From the NCBI GenBank assembly GCA_028285065.1, contig JANQQG010000006.1, positions 1 to 32,935 of the forward strand: DNA of 32,935 bases. The letters are read 5' to 3'. The notes under the pieces are model-generated. The model did no database searches. It was not told the origin of the DNA and was given only the letters and a program-made list of their open reading frames with translations. Positions within the stretch are counted from its first letter, which is position 1, and every line of letters starts with the position of its first letter. The translations under genes were made by a program, and so were the position numbers. This DNA comes from Phycisphaerales bacterium. GTDB lineage: Bacteria > Planctomycetota > Phycisphaerae > Phycisphaerales > UBA1924. Shown here one piece after another: positions 14,634 to 21,948 of this stretch.

Positions 14634-15812
14634 GTGAGACAGCTGCCCTTCGAGTACGCGTTTCGGAACCTCGGCAGGAGCCGTGTGCGCCTCGTGGCAT
14701 CGCTGGTCGGCTCCGCGCTGGTGGTCTTGCTCATCCTGGCTGCCGGCGGGTTCGTGCGCGGGATGCAGCTGACGCTGACGCAGGAGAGCGCGCTGCACGA
14801 GAACGTGATCCTGCTCGGCATCGGGAGCGAGGAGGCGCTCGAGCGTTCGCAGATCGACGCGAGCGTTGCCTCGATCGCCAGCGCCAGCGTGCGCGGGATC
14901 CGCAAGGAAGGCAACGTCGAGTTCGTCTCCCCCGAGATCAACATGGCCCTGCCCGTGCGCACGCACGAGGGCGCTGAGGAGGACCGACCCGCGGTCATGC
15001 GCGGCGTGCGCCCGGTCGCGCTCCTGGTCCACCCGGAAGTCGAGATCATCAAGGGGCGCCCGCCACGCGCCGGTGAGGACGAGCTGATGGTCGGTTCGCT
15101 TGCGGCGACGCGCCTGGGACTTCCCGATGAGCGTGTTGACGTCGGCCGGACACTGCACTTTGACAGCCGCGACTGGACGATCGTCGGTCGGTTCAGCGCG
15201 CCGAGCACGGTGATGGACGCGGAGATCTGGCTCCCGCTGACGGATCTGCAGATCGCGACCAAGCGCGAGGCCTCGGTCTCGAGCGTCGTCATCACGCTCG
15301 ACCCCGAACGCGGGTCGTTCGCCGACATCGAGTTGTTCGCCAAGAGCCGCCTCGACCTTGAGATCGCGGCCCTGCGAGAAGCCGACTACTACAGCTCGAT
15401 CGCGGCGTTCTACCGCCCGATCCGCATCATGATCATGATCACTGCCGCGTTGATCGCCCTGGGCGGGCTGCTCGGGGGTCTGAACACGATGTACGCGTCG
15501 TTCGCCGCGCGCGTGCGCGAGGTGGGGATGCTCCAGTCGCTGGGCTTCACGCGTCCGGCGATCGTCCTGAACCTGACGGAGGAGTCGGTCTTCGCGAGCG
15601 CCTGCGGGATCCTGATCGGCTCCGTCATCGGGCTTGCGCTGCTCGACGGGCTGGCCGTCCGATTCTCGATGGGCGCGTTCGCGCTCACGCTCGATGCGCC
15701 GGTGCTGCTGGCGGGCGTCGCGGGCGGGCTGCTGGTCGGCTTCATCGGGGCGGCCCCACCGGCGATCCGGTGCCTGCGTCTGCCCATTCCAATCGCACTC
15801 AAATCACACTGA
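14634..15812 (+). CDS. FtsX/MacB-type ABC permease, subunit 2
   Basis: The 392-residue protein repeats the plan of the preceding gene. It has one N-terminal helix (about 21-42), a periplasmic domain (about 45-260), and three C-terminal helices near 262-290, 315-340 and 355-380. Between the helices is VREVGMLQSLGFTRPAIVLN, the coupling loop that contacts the ATPase in FtsX permeases; the first permease has an equivalent segment. The start is GTG at 14634 with GAGGGAGA just before it, ten bases after the previous stop. Together the two permeases should form the membrane part of the exporter. Confidence 0.9.
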   Translation: MRQLPFEYAFRNLGRSRVRLVASLVGSALVVLLILAAGGFVRGMQLTLTQESALHENVILLGIGSEEALERSQIDASVASIASASVRGIRKEGNVEFVSPEINMALPVRTHEGAEEDRPAVMRGVRPVALLVHPEVEIIKGRPPRAGEDELMVGSLAATRLGLPDERVDVGRTLHFDSRDWTIVGRFSAPSTVMDAEIWLPLTDLQIATKREASVSSVVITLDPERGSFADIELFAKSRLDLEIAALREADYYSSIAAFYRPIRIMIMITAALIALGGLLGGLNTMYASFAARVREVGMLQSLGFTRPAIVLNLTEESVFASACGILIGSVIGLALLDGLAVRFSMGAFALTLDAPVLLAGVAGGLLVGFIGAAPPAIRCLRLPIPIALKSH

Positions 15813-15857
15813 CACCTGCACACACCGAGACACCATCCGATGACCAAGGAGTTTCCC

Positions 15858-16367
15858 ATGAAGACACGTTTCGCAGTTCTGATGGCCGCCTGCCTCGCCC
15901 TGTGCGCCTGCTCGAGCGAGAAGGGTGACAGCCCGTCGAGCGGCTCACCGACCTGGATGCTAGCGGACATGCCGGCCGATGCCGTCGAGGTCGCGGCGCT
16001 GAAGCAGACCGCTGCGGAGGGTGATCGCGTCGTCGTCCGCGGGCGCATCGGGGGCTCCGTCAAGCCGATGAGTGTTGACTCGGCGGTCTTCATCATGATG
16101 GACATGGCCATTCCCACCTGCTCGGAGAAGGACCACGACGGGTGCCCGACCCCGTGGGACTACTGCTGCGAGACGCCGGAGTCGAAGCAGGCGAACAACG
16201 CCACGGTCCAGCTCGTGGACGCGTCGGGGCGGACGCTCGCGATCGACCTCAAGGAGCACGGTTTCAAAGAGACGGACGAGATCGTGGTCGTCGGAACCGT
16301 CGATGCGCGCCCAAGCGAGGCCGTGCTGATCATCAAGGCCGAGAAGATCCATCGCGTTGCCGGCTGA
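15858..16367 (+). CDS. OB-fold-like lipoprotein with Cys-rich PWDYCCE motif
   Basis: The 169-residue protein has a lipoprotein signal peptide with a lipobox at LCAC (15-18, Cys18 the likely lipidated residue). The body resembles an OB-fold: GDRVVVRGRIGG (56-66), FIMMDMAI (79-85), ATVQLVDASGRTLAIDL (115-131), TDEIVVVGTVD (139-149), then LIIKAEKI. In the middle lies a cysteine cluster C88-x7-C96-PTPWDY-C103-C104-E. Similar Cys-cluster proteins occur in planctomycetes, but the function is unknown to me. AAGGAG lies seven bases before the ATG. It follows the second permease by 45 bases on the same strand, so it probably acts with the exporter on the periplasmic side. Metal binding by the four cysteines is possible but not shown. 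Confidence 0.7.
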   Translation: MKTRFAVLMAACLALCACSSEKGDSPSSGSPTWMLADMPADAVEVAALKQTAAEGDRVVVRGRIGGSVKPMSVDSAVFIMMDMAIPTCSEKDHDGCPTPWDYCCETPESKQANNATVQLVDASGRTLAIDLKEHGFKETDEIVVVGTVDARPSEAVLIIKAEKIHRVAG

Positions 16368-16369
16368 GG

Positions 16370-16389
16370 CTTCGCGCGTGAGCGCGGAG
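16370..16389 (+). terminator. Tetraloop hairpin directly after the export operon
   Basis: An eight-base stem (16370-16377 with 16382-16389, one G-T pair) closes a GTGA loop of GNRA type. It begins three bases after the lipoprotein stop. No T-run follows, so its role as terminator or as a 3'-end stabiliser is uncertain. Confidence 0.5.
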
Positions 16390-16564
16390 TGACGGTAGGA
16401 GCGGGTCGGCATGCCCCCGGAACATGGCGTTCGTAGGCCGCATCTTCGTCCTGCGCGATCGCTCCGCGCATGCAAATGGGTGATCTTGGTACTCTTGTGA
16501 CCCAGCACGGCGGGCTCCGGCGCGGAGCGCGCCCGATCGGAACACGATTCGGAGAGACCCCCTC

Positions 16565-16960
16565 ATGTTGACCATGCTCACGGCGCTTGCTCAGAACTCA
16601 GGCGGCGGCGGCGGCATCGCCGCGATCCTGGTGCTCCTCATCTGGCTCGCGATCATCGTCCTGGTGATCGCCGGGCTCTGGATGACCTTCTCCAAGGCCG
16701 GACAGCCGGGCATCCTCGCGATCATCCCGATCGTGAACCTCTACTTCCTCTGCAAGATCGGTGGGCGCCCCGGATGGTGGGTGATCCTCTTCCTGATCCC
16801 GATCGTCAGCATCGTCATCGCGGCGATCGTCTCGATCGACGTCGCCAAGTCCTTCGGCAAGGGTGTGGGCTTCGGGATCGGGCTGTGGTTGCTCGGCCCG
16901 ATCTTCTACTGCATCCTCGGCTTCGGCAGCGCCCAGTACCAAGGACCGGCCGCGGCTTAG
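16565..16960 (+). CDS. DUF5684-type small membrane protein
   Basis: The 131-residue protein has a short Gly-rich start and a long helix (about 17-42). Next comes the motif FSKAGQPGILAIIPIVNLYFLCKIGGRPGWWVI (residues about 43-75), then two more hydrophobic segments (about 73-95 and 102-122). The KAG-x-P-x-x-x-IP-x-N-x-Y segment is the hallmark of the DUF5684 family, whose role is not known; members are often next to signal peptidases or on their own. GGAGAG lies ahead of the ATG; a second in-frame ATG lies three codons later. The 197 bases upstream hold only the hairpin at 16370-16389 and no clear promoter. It is followed after 15 bases by a zinc-ribbon membrane protein, likely in the same transcript. 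Confidence 0.82.
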   Translation: MLTMLTALAQNSGGGGGIAAILVLLIWLAIIVLVIAGLWMTFSKAGQPGILAIIPIVNLYFLCKIGGRPGWWVILFLIPIVSIVIAAIVSIDVAKSFGKGVGFGIGLWLLGPIFYCILGFGSAQYQGPAAA

Positions 16961-16975
16961 GGCCGGGCACCAACG

Positions 16976-17695
16976 GTGGCACGGCACCTGCCCGAACCAG
17001 AGCTGCTCGACCACCCCAATCACTGCCTGCGCTGCGGGTATGACATCGAAACACTGGCCGCACCCGGGCACTGTCCCGAGTGCGGCCTTTTCTATATGAG
17101 CCAGGCCGTCGCGTTGTGCGGAACGGTCCAGACAGCCCGCGCTGCGACACCGCTGTGGCGCAAGCTGCTGTGGGCCTTCGTCATCATCGACGCGATCGTG
17201 ATCAGCCAGGGCTTCGGCGTCATGCTGTTCATCGTGCGCGCCTACGCCCTTTTCCTGGGCGCGGTCGTTGCCCTCATCGGGGCCGTCACGCTCCTGCTCC
17301 TCACAGGCAAGGGCAGCGCGTCCAGCGATGTCGAACGTCTGATCTTCGTGCCCGGCGGGGTGGGGCGCACACGCTTCAAGCAGAGCGACGACATCGGTGA
17401 GACCAACCGTTTCATCGAGTTCGAGGGACCGGTTCAGATCGAGCTCAAGCCAGTCAGCGACGTCTGGGCACGCGTGCGTGTCCGGCGCGTCAACCCGAAC
17501 GGCACGGTCGGCGCCCGCCTGCTCGACGCCGGAGTGCGATGCCCGAAGGCGATCCGGGGCGAGGTCCGCGGCGCGCTCCAACGCGCTGCCGACGGGAGCG
17601 GGCCGGCGCCGGAGCACCCCCCCACCGCCCCGCCGACTGCGCCCCCCACCTCACCACCAGCCGACTCCGAGCGGGCGCAGGCCAACGGGGCGTGA
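16976..17695 (+). CDS. Zinc-ribbon membrane protein with Pro-rich tail
   Basis: The 239-residue protein begins with a zinc ribbon (C17-LR-C20-GYD, C33-PE-C36). Two hydrophobic segments follow (about 62-82 and 85-112), then a soluble domain (about 120-205) and a Pro/Ala-rich tail (about 205-239). The C-x2-C-GYD...C-PE-C ribbon is very common in planctomycete membrane proteins and marks many unknown proteins in these genomes. The start is GTG at 16976, 15 bases after the previous stop; no strong ribosome site is visible. It ends 18 bases before the convergent DoxX gene. The function is unknown. Confidence 0.75.
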   Translation: MARHLPEPELLDHPNHCLRCGYDIETLAAPGHCPECGLFYMSQAVALCGTVQTARAATPLWRKLLWAFVIIDAIVISQGFGVMLFIVRAYALFLGAVVALIGAVTLLLLTGKGSASSDVERLIFVPGGVGRTRFKQSDDIGETNRFIEFEGPVQIELKPVSDVWARVRVRRVNPNGTVGARLLDAGVRCPKAIRGEVRGALQRAADGSGPAPEHPPTAPPTAPPTSPPADSERAQANGA

Positions 17696-17709
17696 GGTGC
17701 GCTTGCACC
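17696..17709. terminator. Short hairpin in the gap between convergent genes
   Basis: GGTGC (17696-17700) pairs with GCACC (17705-17709) over a GCTT loop. It directly follows the plus-strand stop and lies four bases before the minus-strand stop. It is short and lacks a T-run, so termination is only a suggestion. Confidence 0.35.
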
Positions 17710-17713
17710 GGGT

Positions 17714-18136
17714 TCAGCCCTTGCGTCGCTTGAGCTCGAAACCGACGGTCGCCCCACTGGCAAGCAGCGCGACCACGGCCAGCGGGAACATCGCACCCGC
17801 ATCGCCCTCCATGCCGACCGGGCCGACAACGTGGCTCCCGACCGCGCCGAGCATCAGCAGCACACCGAGTGCGCCGCCGAAGAGCGCCGTTCTGGGAATC
17901 AGCAGCAAGACGATCGCGATCGCCTCGCCGACGCCGATGCCGAGAACGGCCGTCTTGCCGCCGTAGTCGGCGAGGGCGTCGACGAGCATGCCCGCGTTGC
18001 CGGTGAACTTCGGGATCGCGCCCATCGCGAAGATGCCGGCCGCGACGAGCCGGGCGACCCAGCTCCCGATCAGCAGGCCCTTGCCCGGTGATCCGGTCTG
18101 GGTGGCGGCGGGGGCATCGGTCGTTCCATTAGACAT
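17714..18136 (-). CDS. DoxX family membrane protein
   Basis: The 140-residue protein has four hydrophobic segments (about 20-42, 56-76, 80-100 and 112-130). The DoxX start motif is R-x-x-x-A-x-I-F-x-x-G-x-x-K-F (28-43), followed by G-x-x-E-A-I-A-I-V-L-L-L. DoxX-like proteins are small quinone-related or redox-linked membrane proteins with varied roles, such as subunits of quinol oxidases or partners in oxidative stress. CAGGAG stands before the ATG. It lies 66 bases downstream of the unknown secreted protein gene on the same strand and may be co-transcribed. The family call is good; the role here is unknown. Confidence 0.85.
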   Translation of the reverse strand: MSNGTTDAPAATQTGSPGKGLLIGSWVARLVAAGIFAMGAIPKFTGNAGMLVDALADYGGKTAVLGIGVGEAIAIVLLLIPRTALFGGALGVLLMLGAVGSHVVGPVGMEGDAGAMFPLAVVALLASGATVGFELKRRKG

Positions 18137-18202
18137 CGCACGGCTCCTGATTGGGGGCGTCTCCGCCGGGTGAAGAGCCGTGGGCCGGGTCTTGTTCCCG
18201 AA

Positions 18203-19345
18203 TCAGCGACGTCGTTCGCGCAGACGCCGATCGAGGAGGGCCACGTCGGCGGCCAGGCGCCGGAACCGGTCGTTCCCGCCCACCTTGTAGGGCGGAACAC
18301 TCACGTTGCCGTACTCACTGGCGCCGCGCAGGACGCTCCGGTAGTTCTCCTCCGTGTCGTCCCCGAGGAACTTCGGGAGGTACCAGGCGAGGACGAGCCC
18401 CTCGAAGCGGTCGAGCCTCATCGGCGTGCCGTGCCCCTTCGGGGTCTCGAGGCCCGGGCGGAACGCGACACCGAAGTGCGACCAGTAGGACGCCGCGTCC
18501 TCCTGCTCGGCGATGGGGACGGCCTCGGTCAAGACGCCGACGCCCTGGCTCGAGAGCATCTGCGCGACGATGGCGGACTGCATCTTCGTGCGGCGTGACC
18601 GGAACTGCTGCCCTTCGATCGGGTTCGCGCTGGGCGTCTTCTCCGCGTCCGGGTGGAAAGGGTCGAACCACTGCGAGTGATCGAGACAGACATAGACGCG
18701 ATGCTTGCTGCGCAGGAGCTCTCGACGCTTGGCGACGTCGACGAAGATCTTGACGACGCGCGCGAGCTCGACGTCGGAGAGTTCGCGGTCGTCGGCGGTG
18801 CCGATATGGAAGATCACATCGTTGGGATAAGCGCCCCAGGCCTCGACCCAGTCATCGAAGAGGAACGAGAAGCGGTCGTCGTCGAGCGCGTCGATGACAT
18901 CCTCGAAGCGGAACGCGGTCGTGACCTCGAGCTTGCCGCGTTCGTCGGCGGTGCGCACCCAGGGAGTCGAGCCGAACGGGTTGCGGATGATCGCGGGCGG
19001 GTTGCCGGCCGGCGCGAGGAAGCTGCCGATGTACCACGCCCACCCGCCGTTGATCATGCCGGCGTACTTCGTGGCGGGGCGCCGTCCCTGCTCGGGCCTG
19101 TGGTCCTTGGGGTCGAGGCCGATCCCGCGGTGGTAGGCGAAGTCGGTGGAGGTGGTGCCGATGTTGTCCCACCACCAGAGGCGTGCCGTCCCGCCTATCG
19201 GGCGAGCGGGACGCTGACGCTCGAGGTCGCGCACGCCGGGCTGGGCGGCTGCGTCCGCATCCGGCATGGGCACGGCACTTGTTCCCGCGCCCACCCCGAT
19301 CAGCAGCATGAACACCGAAGCGACGACTCCGTGACGGATCCGCAT
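18203..19345 (-). CDS. Secreted protein of unknown function, possibly glycosidase-like fold
   Basis: The 380-residue protein has a signal peptide (about 1-26: MRIRHGVV then a hydrophobic core). The mature part begins with a Pro/Arg-rich stretch, then LWWWDNIGTT, YAGMINGGWAWYIGSF, FRFEDVIDALDDDRFSFLFDDWVEAWGAYPNDVIFHIG, RVYVCLDHSQWFDPFHPD and a C-terminal LVLAWYLPKFLGDD. Long alternating segments with conserved-looking Asp, Trp and His suggest an alpha/beta barrel enzyme, but no family was recognised. Planctomycete secreted proteins of this type often act on polysaccharides; that is only context. ATG at 19345 (with GGAAGGGAA upstream) gives the best signal peptide; the open frame continues to 19396 with another ATG. 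A DoxX gene follows on the same strand. Confidence 0.72.
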   Translation of the reverse strand: MRIRHGVVASVFMLLIGVGAGTSAVPMPDADAAAQPGVRDLERQRPARPIGGTARLWWWDNIGTTSTDFAYHRGIGLDPKDHRPEQGRRPATKYAGMINGGWAWYIGSFLAPAGNPPAIIRNPFGSTPWVRTADERGKLEVTTAFRFEDVIDALDDDRFSFLFDDWVEAWGAYPNDVIFHIGTADDRELSDVELARVVKIFVDVAKRRELLRSKHRVYVCLDHSQWFDPFHPDAEKTPSANPIEGQQFRSRRTKMQSAIVAQMLSSQGVGVLTEAVPIAEQEDAASYWSHFGVAFRPGLETPKGHGTPMRLDRFEGLVLAWYLPKFLGDDTEENYRSVLRGASEYGNVSVPPYKVGGNDRFRRLAADVALLDRRLRERRR

Positions 19346-19468
19346 GGCGATTCCCTTCCCAAGTGAGTGCCGGGCCCGCGAAGCGCCCGCTGACACACAT
19401 CCTTGCAGATGGGCGGCAGGGAAGAGGCCGAAGCGGTCGGGAAAGTGCGCGGATGTGCGCCCATCTCA

Positions 19469-19499
19469 CGCGCCCGATACACCACGTATCACGGGCGCG
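19469..19499. repeat. Twelve-pair inverted repeat (bulged hairpin)
   Basis: CGCGCCC (19469-19475) pairs with GGGCGCG (19493-19499), and GATAC (19476-19480) pairs with GTATC (19486-19490), over a five-base loop. Only two bases (19491-19492) are unpaired on the right side. It lies 124 bases upstream of the minus-strand secreted protein gene, in a region with no other features. Confidence 0.65.
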
Positions 19500-19851
19500 A
19501 CGTGCCCAGAGGTGTCCGCCGTTCTGCAGATTCGGCGCACCCCTGACCAGCCCCGTGATCCTCGTCGAAGGTGGAGCGCTCGACAGCACCGAACGAGCGG
19601 AGGCAGAACGTCGGACGACGCCGAGCGGGGGCGCGGACCTTGGTCGGCCGACGGCTGGCTCAGCAGGTACCCCATCCGCGCGAGCCAGTGAGTCGGCGGG
19701 CACACGGGCCCCCGGGCCATCCGGACGCCATTCAGGCGATCCCAGGCGGGAGCTCGCGCCCGCTCGTGTACGGTGCGGGACCCCCGTCCCGGGGACCCTC
19801 GAATCAGAATTGCACGGGAACCCGCCAAGCCCAGCGAACCGGGCGTTCACC

Positions 19852-19879
19852 TTGACCGATGGTGGGGCCTGGATACCCT
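19852..19879 (+). promoter_or_regulatory. Promoter of tRNA-Asn
   Basis: TTGACC (19852-19857) and TACCCT (19874-19879) are spaced by 16 bases and end 47 bases before the tRNA. The -35 box matches the sigma70 consensus at five positions; the -10 box is weaker. Confidence 0.6.
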
Positions 19880-19926
19880 TGCCCCTGGAGTCGGGAGGCT
19901 GCTCGCGGCCTTCGTCCGATCCCGAT

Positions 19927-19998
19927 TCCCCGATAGCTCAATGGTAGAGCGAGCGGCTGTTAACCGCTAGGTTGTAGGTTCGAGTCCTACTCGGGGAG
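19927..19998 (+). tRNA. tRNA-Asn (anticodon GTT)
   Basis: The acceptor stem pairs TCCCCGA (19927-19933) with TCGGGGA (19991-19997); the discriminator is G at 19998. The anticodon stem AGCGG/CCGCT closes the loop CTGTTAA, with anticodon GTT at 19959-19961. The T arm has GTTCGAGTC. CCA is not encoded. It reads AAC and AAT. Confidence 0.97.
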
Positions 19999-20006
19999 CT
20001 TCCCGT

Positions 20007-20044
20007 CAGGCCCGCGTCGATGTGATGCGGGCCTGTTCGTTTTT
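20007..20044 (+). terminator. Intrinsic terminator of tRNA-Asn
   Basis: CAGGCCCGC (20007-20015) pairs perfectly with GCGGGCCTG (20027-20035) over an 11-base loop, followed by TTCGTTTTT. This is the clearest intrinsic terminator in the window and isolates the tRNA from the downstream peptidase gene. Confidence 0.9.
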
Positions 20045-20202
20045 GGAGCGTGTGCCCGATCGGGTGCCGGCTCCCCGAGATGTCCACGGGCAGGCTCGCC
20101 GCTTCGCCGGGACACGGGCGCAACGATTCGATCCAGCGGCCGCGGCTAAGGCGCACGATTGGCTCGCGCATGTTGGGGCGGTCACTGGCCGAGGGTCCAC
20201 CG

Positions 20203-20964
20203 ATGTTTGGTTTCTTCCGACGACGACGACGCCCCAAGCTCAAGAGCACCCCCCTGCCCGACGCCTGGTGGGCGATCATCGACAAGCGCGTCCCGCTCGT
20301 GCGCGACATGGACGGCGCCGATCGGCGTGAGCTCGGAGGGATCGTCCAGATCCTGCTGGCCGAGAAGCGATTCGTCGGCCTGAACGGGCTCGAGATCACC
20401 GACGAGATCCGCGTGACCATTGCCGCCCAGGCCGCGCTGCTGCTCATGCACCGCGAGACGGACTACTACCCCACCCTCAAGACCATCCACGTCTACCCCC
20501 ACGGGTACTTCGCCCCGACCACGCGGCGCAACCCCGACGGGACCATCACCGAGGGGCGCCAGGCCCGCCTGGGCGAGTCGTGGTTCCGCGGCTCGCTGGT
20601 GCTGTCATGGTCCGACGTCGTGCACGGTGCCGCGATCGACGATGACGGCCGGAACCTCGTGCTGCACGAGTTCGCGCACCAGCTCGACGGCGAATGGGGC
20701 GGGATGGAGGGCGCCCCCGCGTTGAGATCGGCCTCCAGCTACCGCGACTGGGCGCGCGTGCTCGGAGGCGAATACGAGCGGCTCATCCAGGACATCCACC
20801 GAGGGCATCACACGACGATCGACGCGTATGGCGCGACGAACCCGGCGGAGTTCTTCGCTGTCGTCACCGAGCTCTTCTTCGAGCGTCCCGGAGCACTCAA
20901 GCGCGACCACCCGGAGCTGTACGGACAGTTCGTGGGCTTCTACGGGAGGGACCCGGCGGGCTGA
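20203..20964 (+). CDS. mtfA: MtfA-type zinc metallopeptidase
   Basis: The 253-residue protein has a basic start, then the helical MtfA body and the zinc motif HEFAHQLD (155-162; His155, Glu156 and His159). A second region YGATNPAEFFAVVTELFFERP (about 207-227) supplies the third ligand-side Glu. MtfA in Escherichia coli binds the glucose repressor Mlc and has aminopeptidase activity; the family is wider than that pathway, so a link to sugar uptake is not implied here. The length agrees with the family. ATG at 20203 has GAGGG seven bases before it; an in-frame ATG at 20170 would add eleven residues, and a longer frame from 20050 looks noncoding. It follows the tRNA-Asn terminator and ends 28 bases from the convergent DUF1801 gene. 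Confidence 0.9.
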   Translation: MFGFFRRRRRPKLKSTPLPDAWWAIIDKRVPLVRDMDGADRRELGGIVQILLAEKRFVGLNGLEITDEIRVTIAAQAALLLMHRETDYYPTLKTIHVYPHGYFAPTTRRNPDGTITEGRQARLGESWFRGSLVLSWSDVVHGAAIDDDGRNLVLHEFAHQLDGEWGGMEGAPALRSASSYRDWARVLGGEYERLIQDIHRGHHTTIDAYGATNPAEFFAVVTELFFERPGALKRDHPELYGQFVGFYGRDPAG

Positions 20965-20992
20965 ACACGAGCCGCCACGCCTGAGCCACCGA

Positions 20993-21427
20993 CTAGAAGC
21001 ACTGCTCACCGGGTAGAGCCGCCGCCTGCTTGATCCAACTGGCGAGCAGCGCCTCATCGAGCAGCTCACCCTCGAGGATCTTGAAGTAACGCACCGCCGG
21101 GTGCTTGGAGTCGATGGGGGGCGGCGGGTCGAGCGATGCACCGTTGTGGAACGTCAGCTTCACGTACTTCGTGAAGCAGTACAGACTCAAGAACCAGCCA
21201 CGTCCCTCGATACCGTAGAACGGGCAGTTCCAGCGCACCGCCTTGCGGACATCCGGTACGAGCTTGACGACCAACGCGTCGAGCTGTCGCCCGATGGTGC
21301 TCTTCCACCCGGGCATGGCCGCGATGTAGTCCTGCACCGGCGCATCACCGTCGGCCTTGGGGATCTGCGGATTCCCGCCGGAGAGCAGCTTCGGTCCCCT
21401 GGTCCTGTCGGTTGGCTTCCCGGTCAT
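20993..21427 (-). CDS. DUF1801 (YdhG-like) family protein
   Basis: The 144-residue protein has a variable N-terminus. The DUF1801 core follows: VQDYIAAMPGWKSTIGRQLDALV (about 31-53), KAVRWNCPFYGIEGRGWFLSLYCFTKYVKLTFHNGASLDP (about 62-101), then AVRYFKILEGELLDEALLASWIKQA near the end. The W-N-x-P-x-Y-x-x-x-x-x-x-x-x-x-x-Y-x-K-Y-x-x-x-x-F core is typical. The family adopts a small alpha/beta fold related to bacterial YdhG; its function is not established. GGGGAGA precedes the ATG at 21427. It lies 52 bases downstream of RidA on the same strand and may be co-transcribed with it. Confidence 0.87.
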   Translation of the reverse strand: MTGKPTDRTRGPKLLSGGNPQIPKADGDAPVQDYIAAMPGWKSTIGRQLDALVVKLVPDVRKAVRWNCPFYGIEGRGWFLSLYCFTKYVKLTFHNGASLDPPPPIDSKHPAVRYFKILEGELLDEALLASWIKQAAALPGEQCF

Positions 21428-21479
21428 CGTCTCCCCATCGATGCGCCTCGATCATGGAGCACCGCCTCGCTCCTCTTGG

Positions 21480-21872
21480 CTACGTGGTCGCCGTCGCCTC
21501 CGCCTCGATCTCGACAAGGAAGGCTGGGTCGATCAGCCGCGCGACCTCGACCATGGTCAGCGCGGGGCGGTGCTCGCCGAAGAACGCGCTGTGGGCACGC
21601 CCGAACTCGTCCGCGCGTGAGATGTCGGTCACATAGAAGCGTGTGCGGAGGATGTCGGTTCGCGTTGCCCCGAGCTGGCGGACGGCACCCTCGATGATCT
21701 CGAGTGCGCGTGCCGCCTGAGCCTCGGCATCGCCCGGCGCGAACGGCGCACCCGCCTCGTCGAGCGCCACGGTGCCGGTGGTCACGATCAGGTCGCCGGC
21801 ACGGACGGCCCGGGAGTACCCGTAGCGTCGTTCCCACTCGTTGCCCGTCGAATGTGCGGCGTCGATCGGCAT
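21480..21872 (-). CDS. RidA family protein (reactive imine/enamine deaminase or relative)
   Basis: The 130-residue protein has the RidA/YjgF fold. It shows YSRAVRAGDLIVTTGTVALDEAGAPF (about 19-44), AQAARALEIIEGAVRQLGATRTDILRTRFYVTDIS (about 51-85), then EHRPALTMVEVARLIDPAFLVEIEAEA at the end. RidA trimers hydrolyse 2-aminoacrylate and other imines made by PLP enzymes. The catalytic Arg of true RidA (in the PARST-type motif) is replaced: the segment reads RPALTMVEV, so this is probably a paralogue with another or unknown activity. GAGGAGGT, a strong ribosome site, precedes the ATG. It is divergent from the secreted esterase, 76 bases apart. Confidence 0.88.
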   Translation of the reverse strand: MPIDAAHSTGNEWERRYGYSRAVRAGDLIVTTGTVALDEAGAPFAPGDAEAQAARALEIIEGAVRQLGATRTDILRTRFYVTDISRADEFGRAHSAFFGEHRPALTMVEVARLIDPAFLVEIEAEATATT

Positions 21873-21948
21873 GCGGGGGCACCTCCTCGGCCAAGCCTAC
21901 TGCGAAGCTGACCCGCGCGGTATCGTGGGTCGCACGGAGGAGACCCCG

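Larger units (their letters stand above)
19346..19926. other. 581-base intergenic region with a large hairpin and the tRNA-Asn promoter
   Basis: No convincing protein gene lies here; open frames in it have weak codon structure and no family motifs. It holds the promoter of the minus-strand secreted protein (not pinned down), a twelve-pair hairpin at 19469-19499, and the tRNA-Asn promoter at 19852-19879. A small unknown RNA near the hairpin cannot be excluded. Confidence 0.55.

Noticed and set aside
19363-19947. 194-residue plus-strand open frame upstream of tRNA-Asn
   Set aside because: It runs into the tRNA gene, lacks a ribosome site and motifs, and contains the tRNA promoter.
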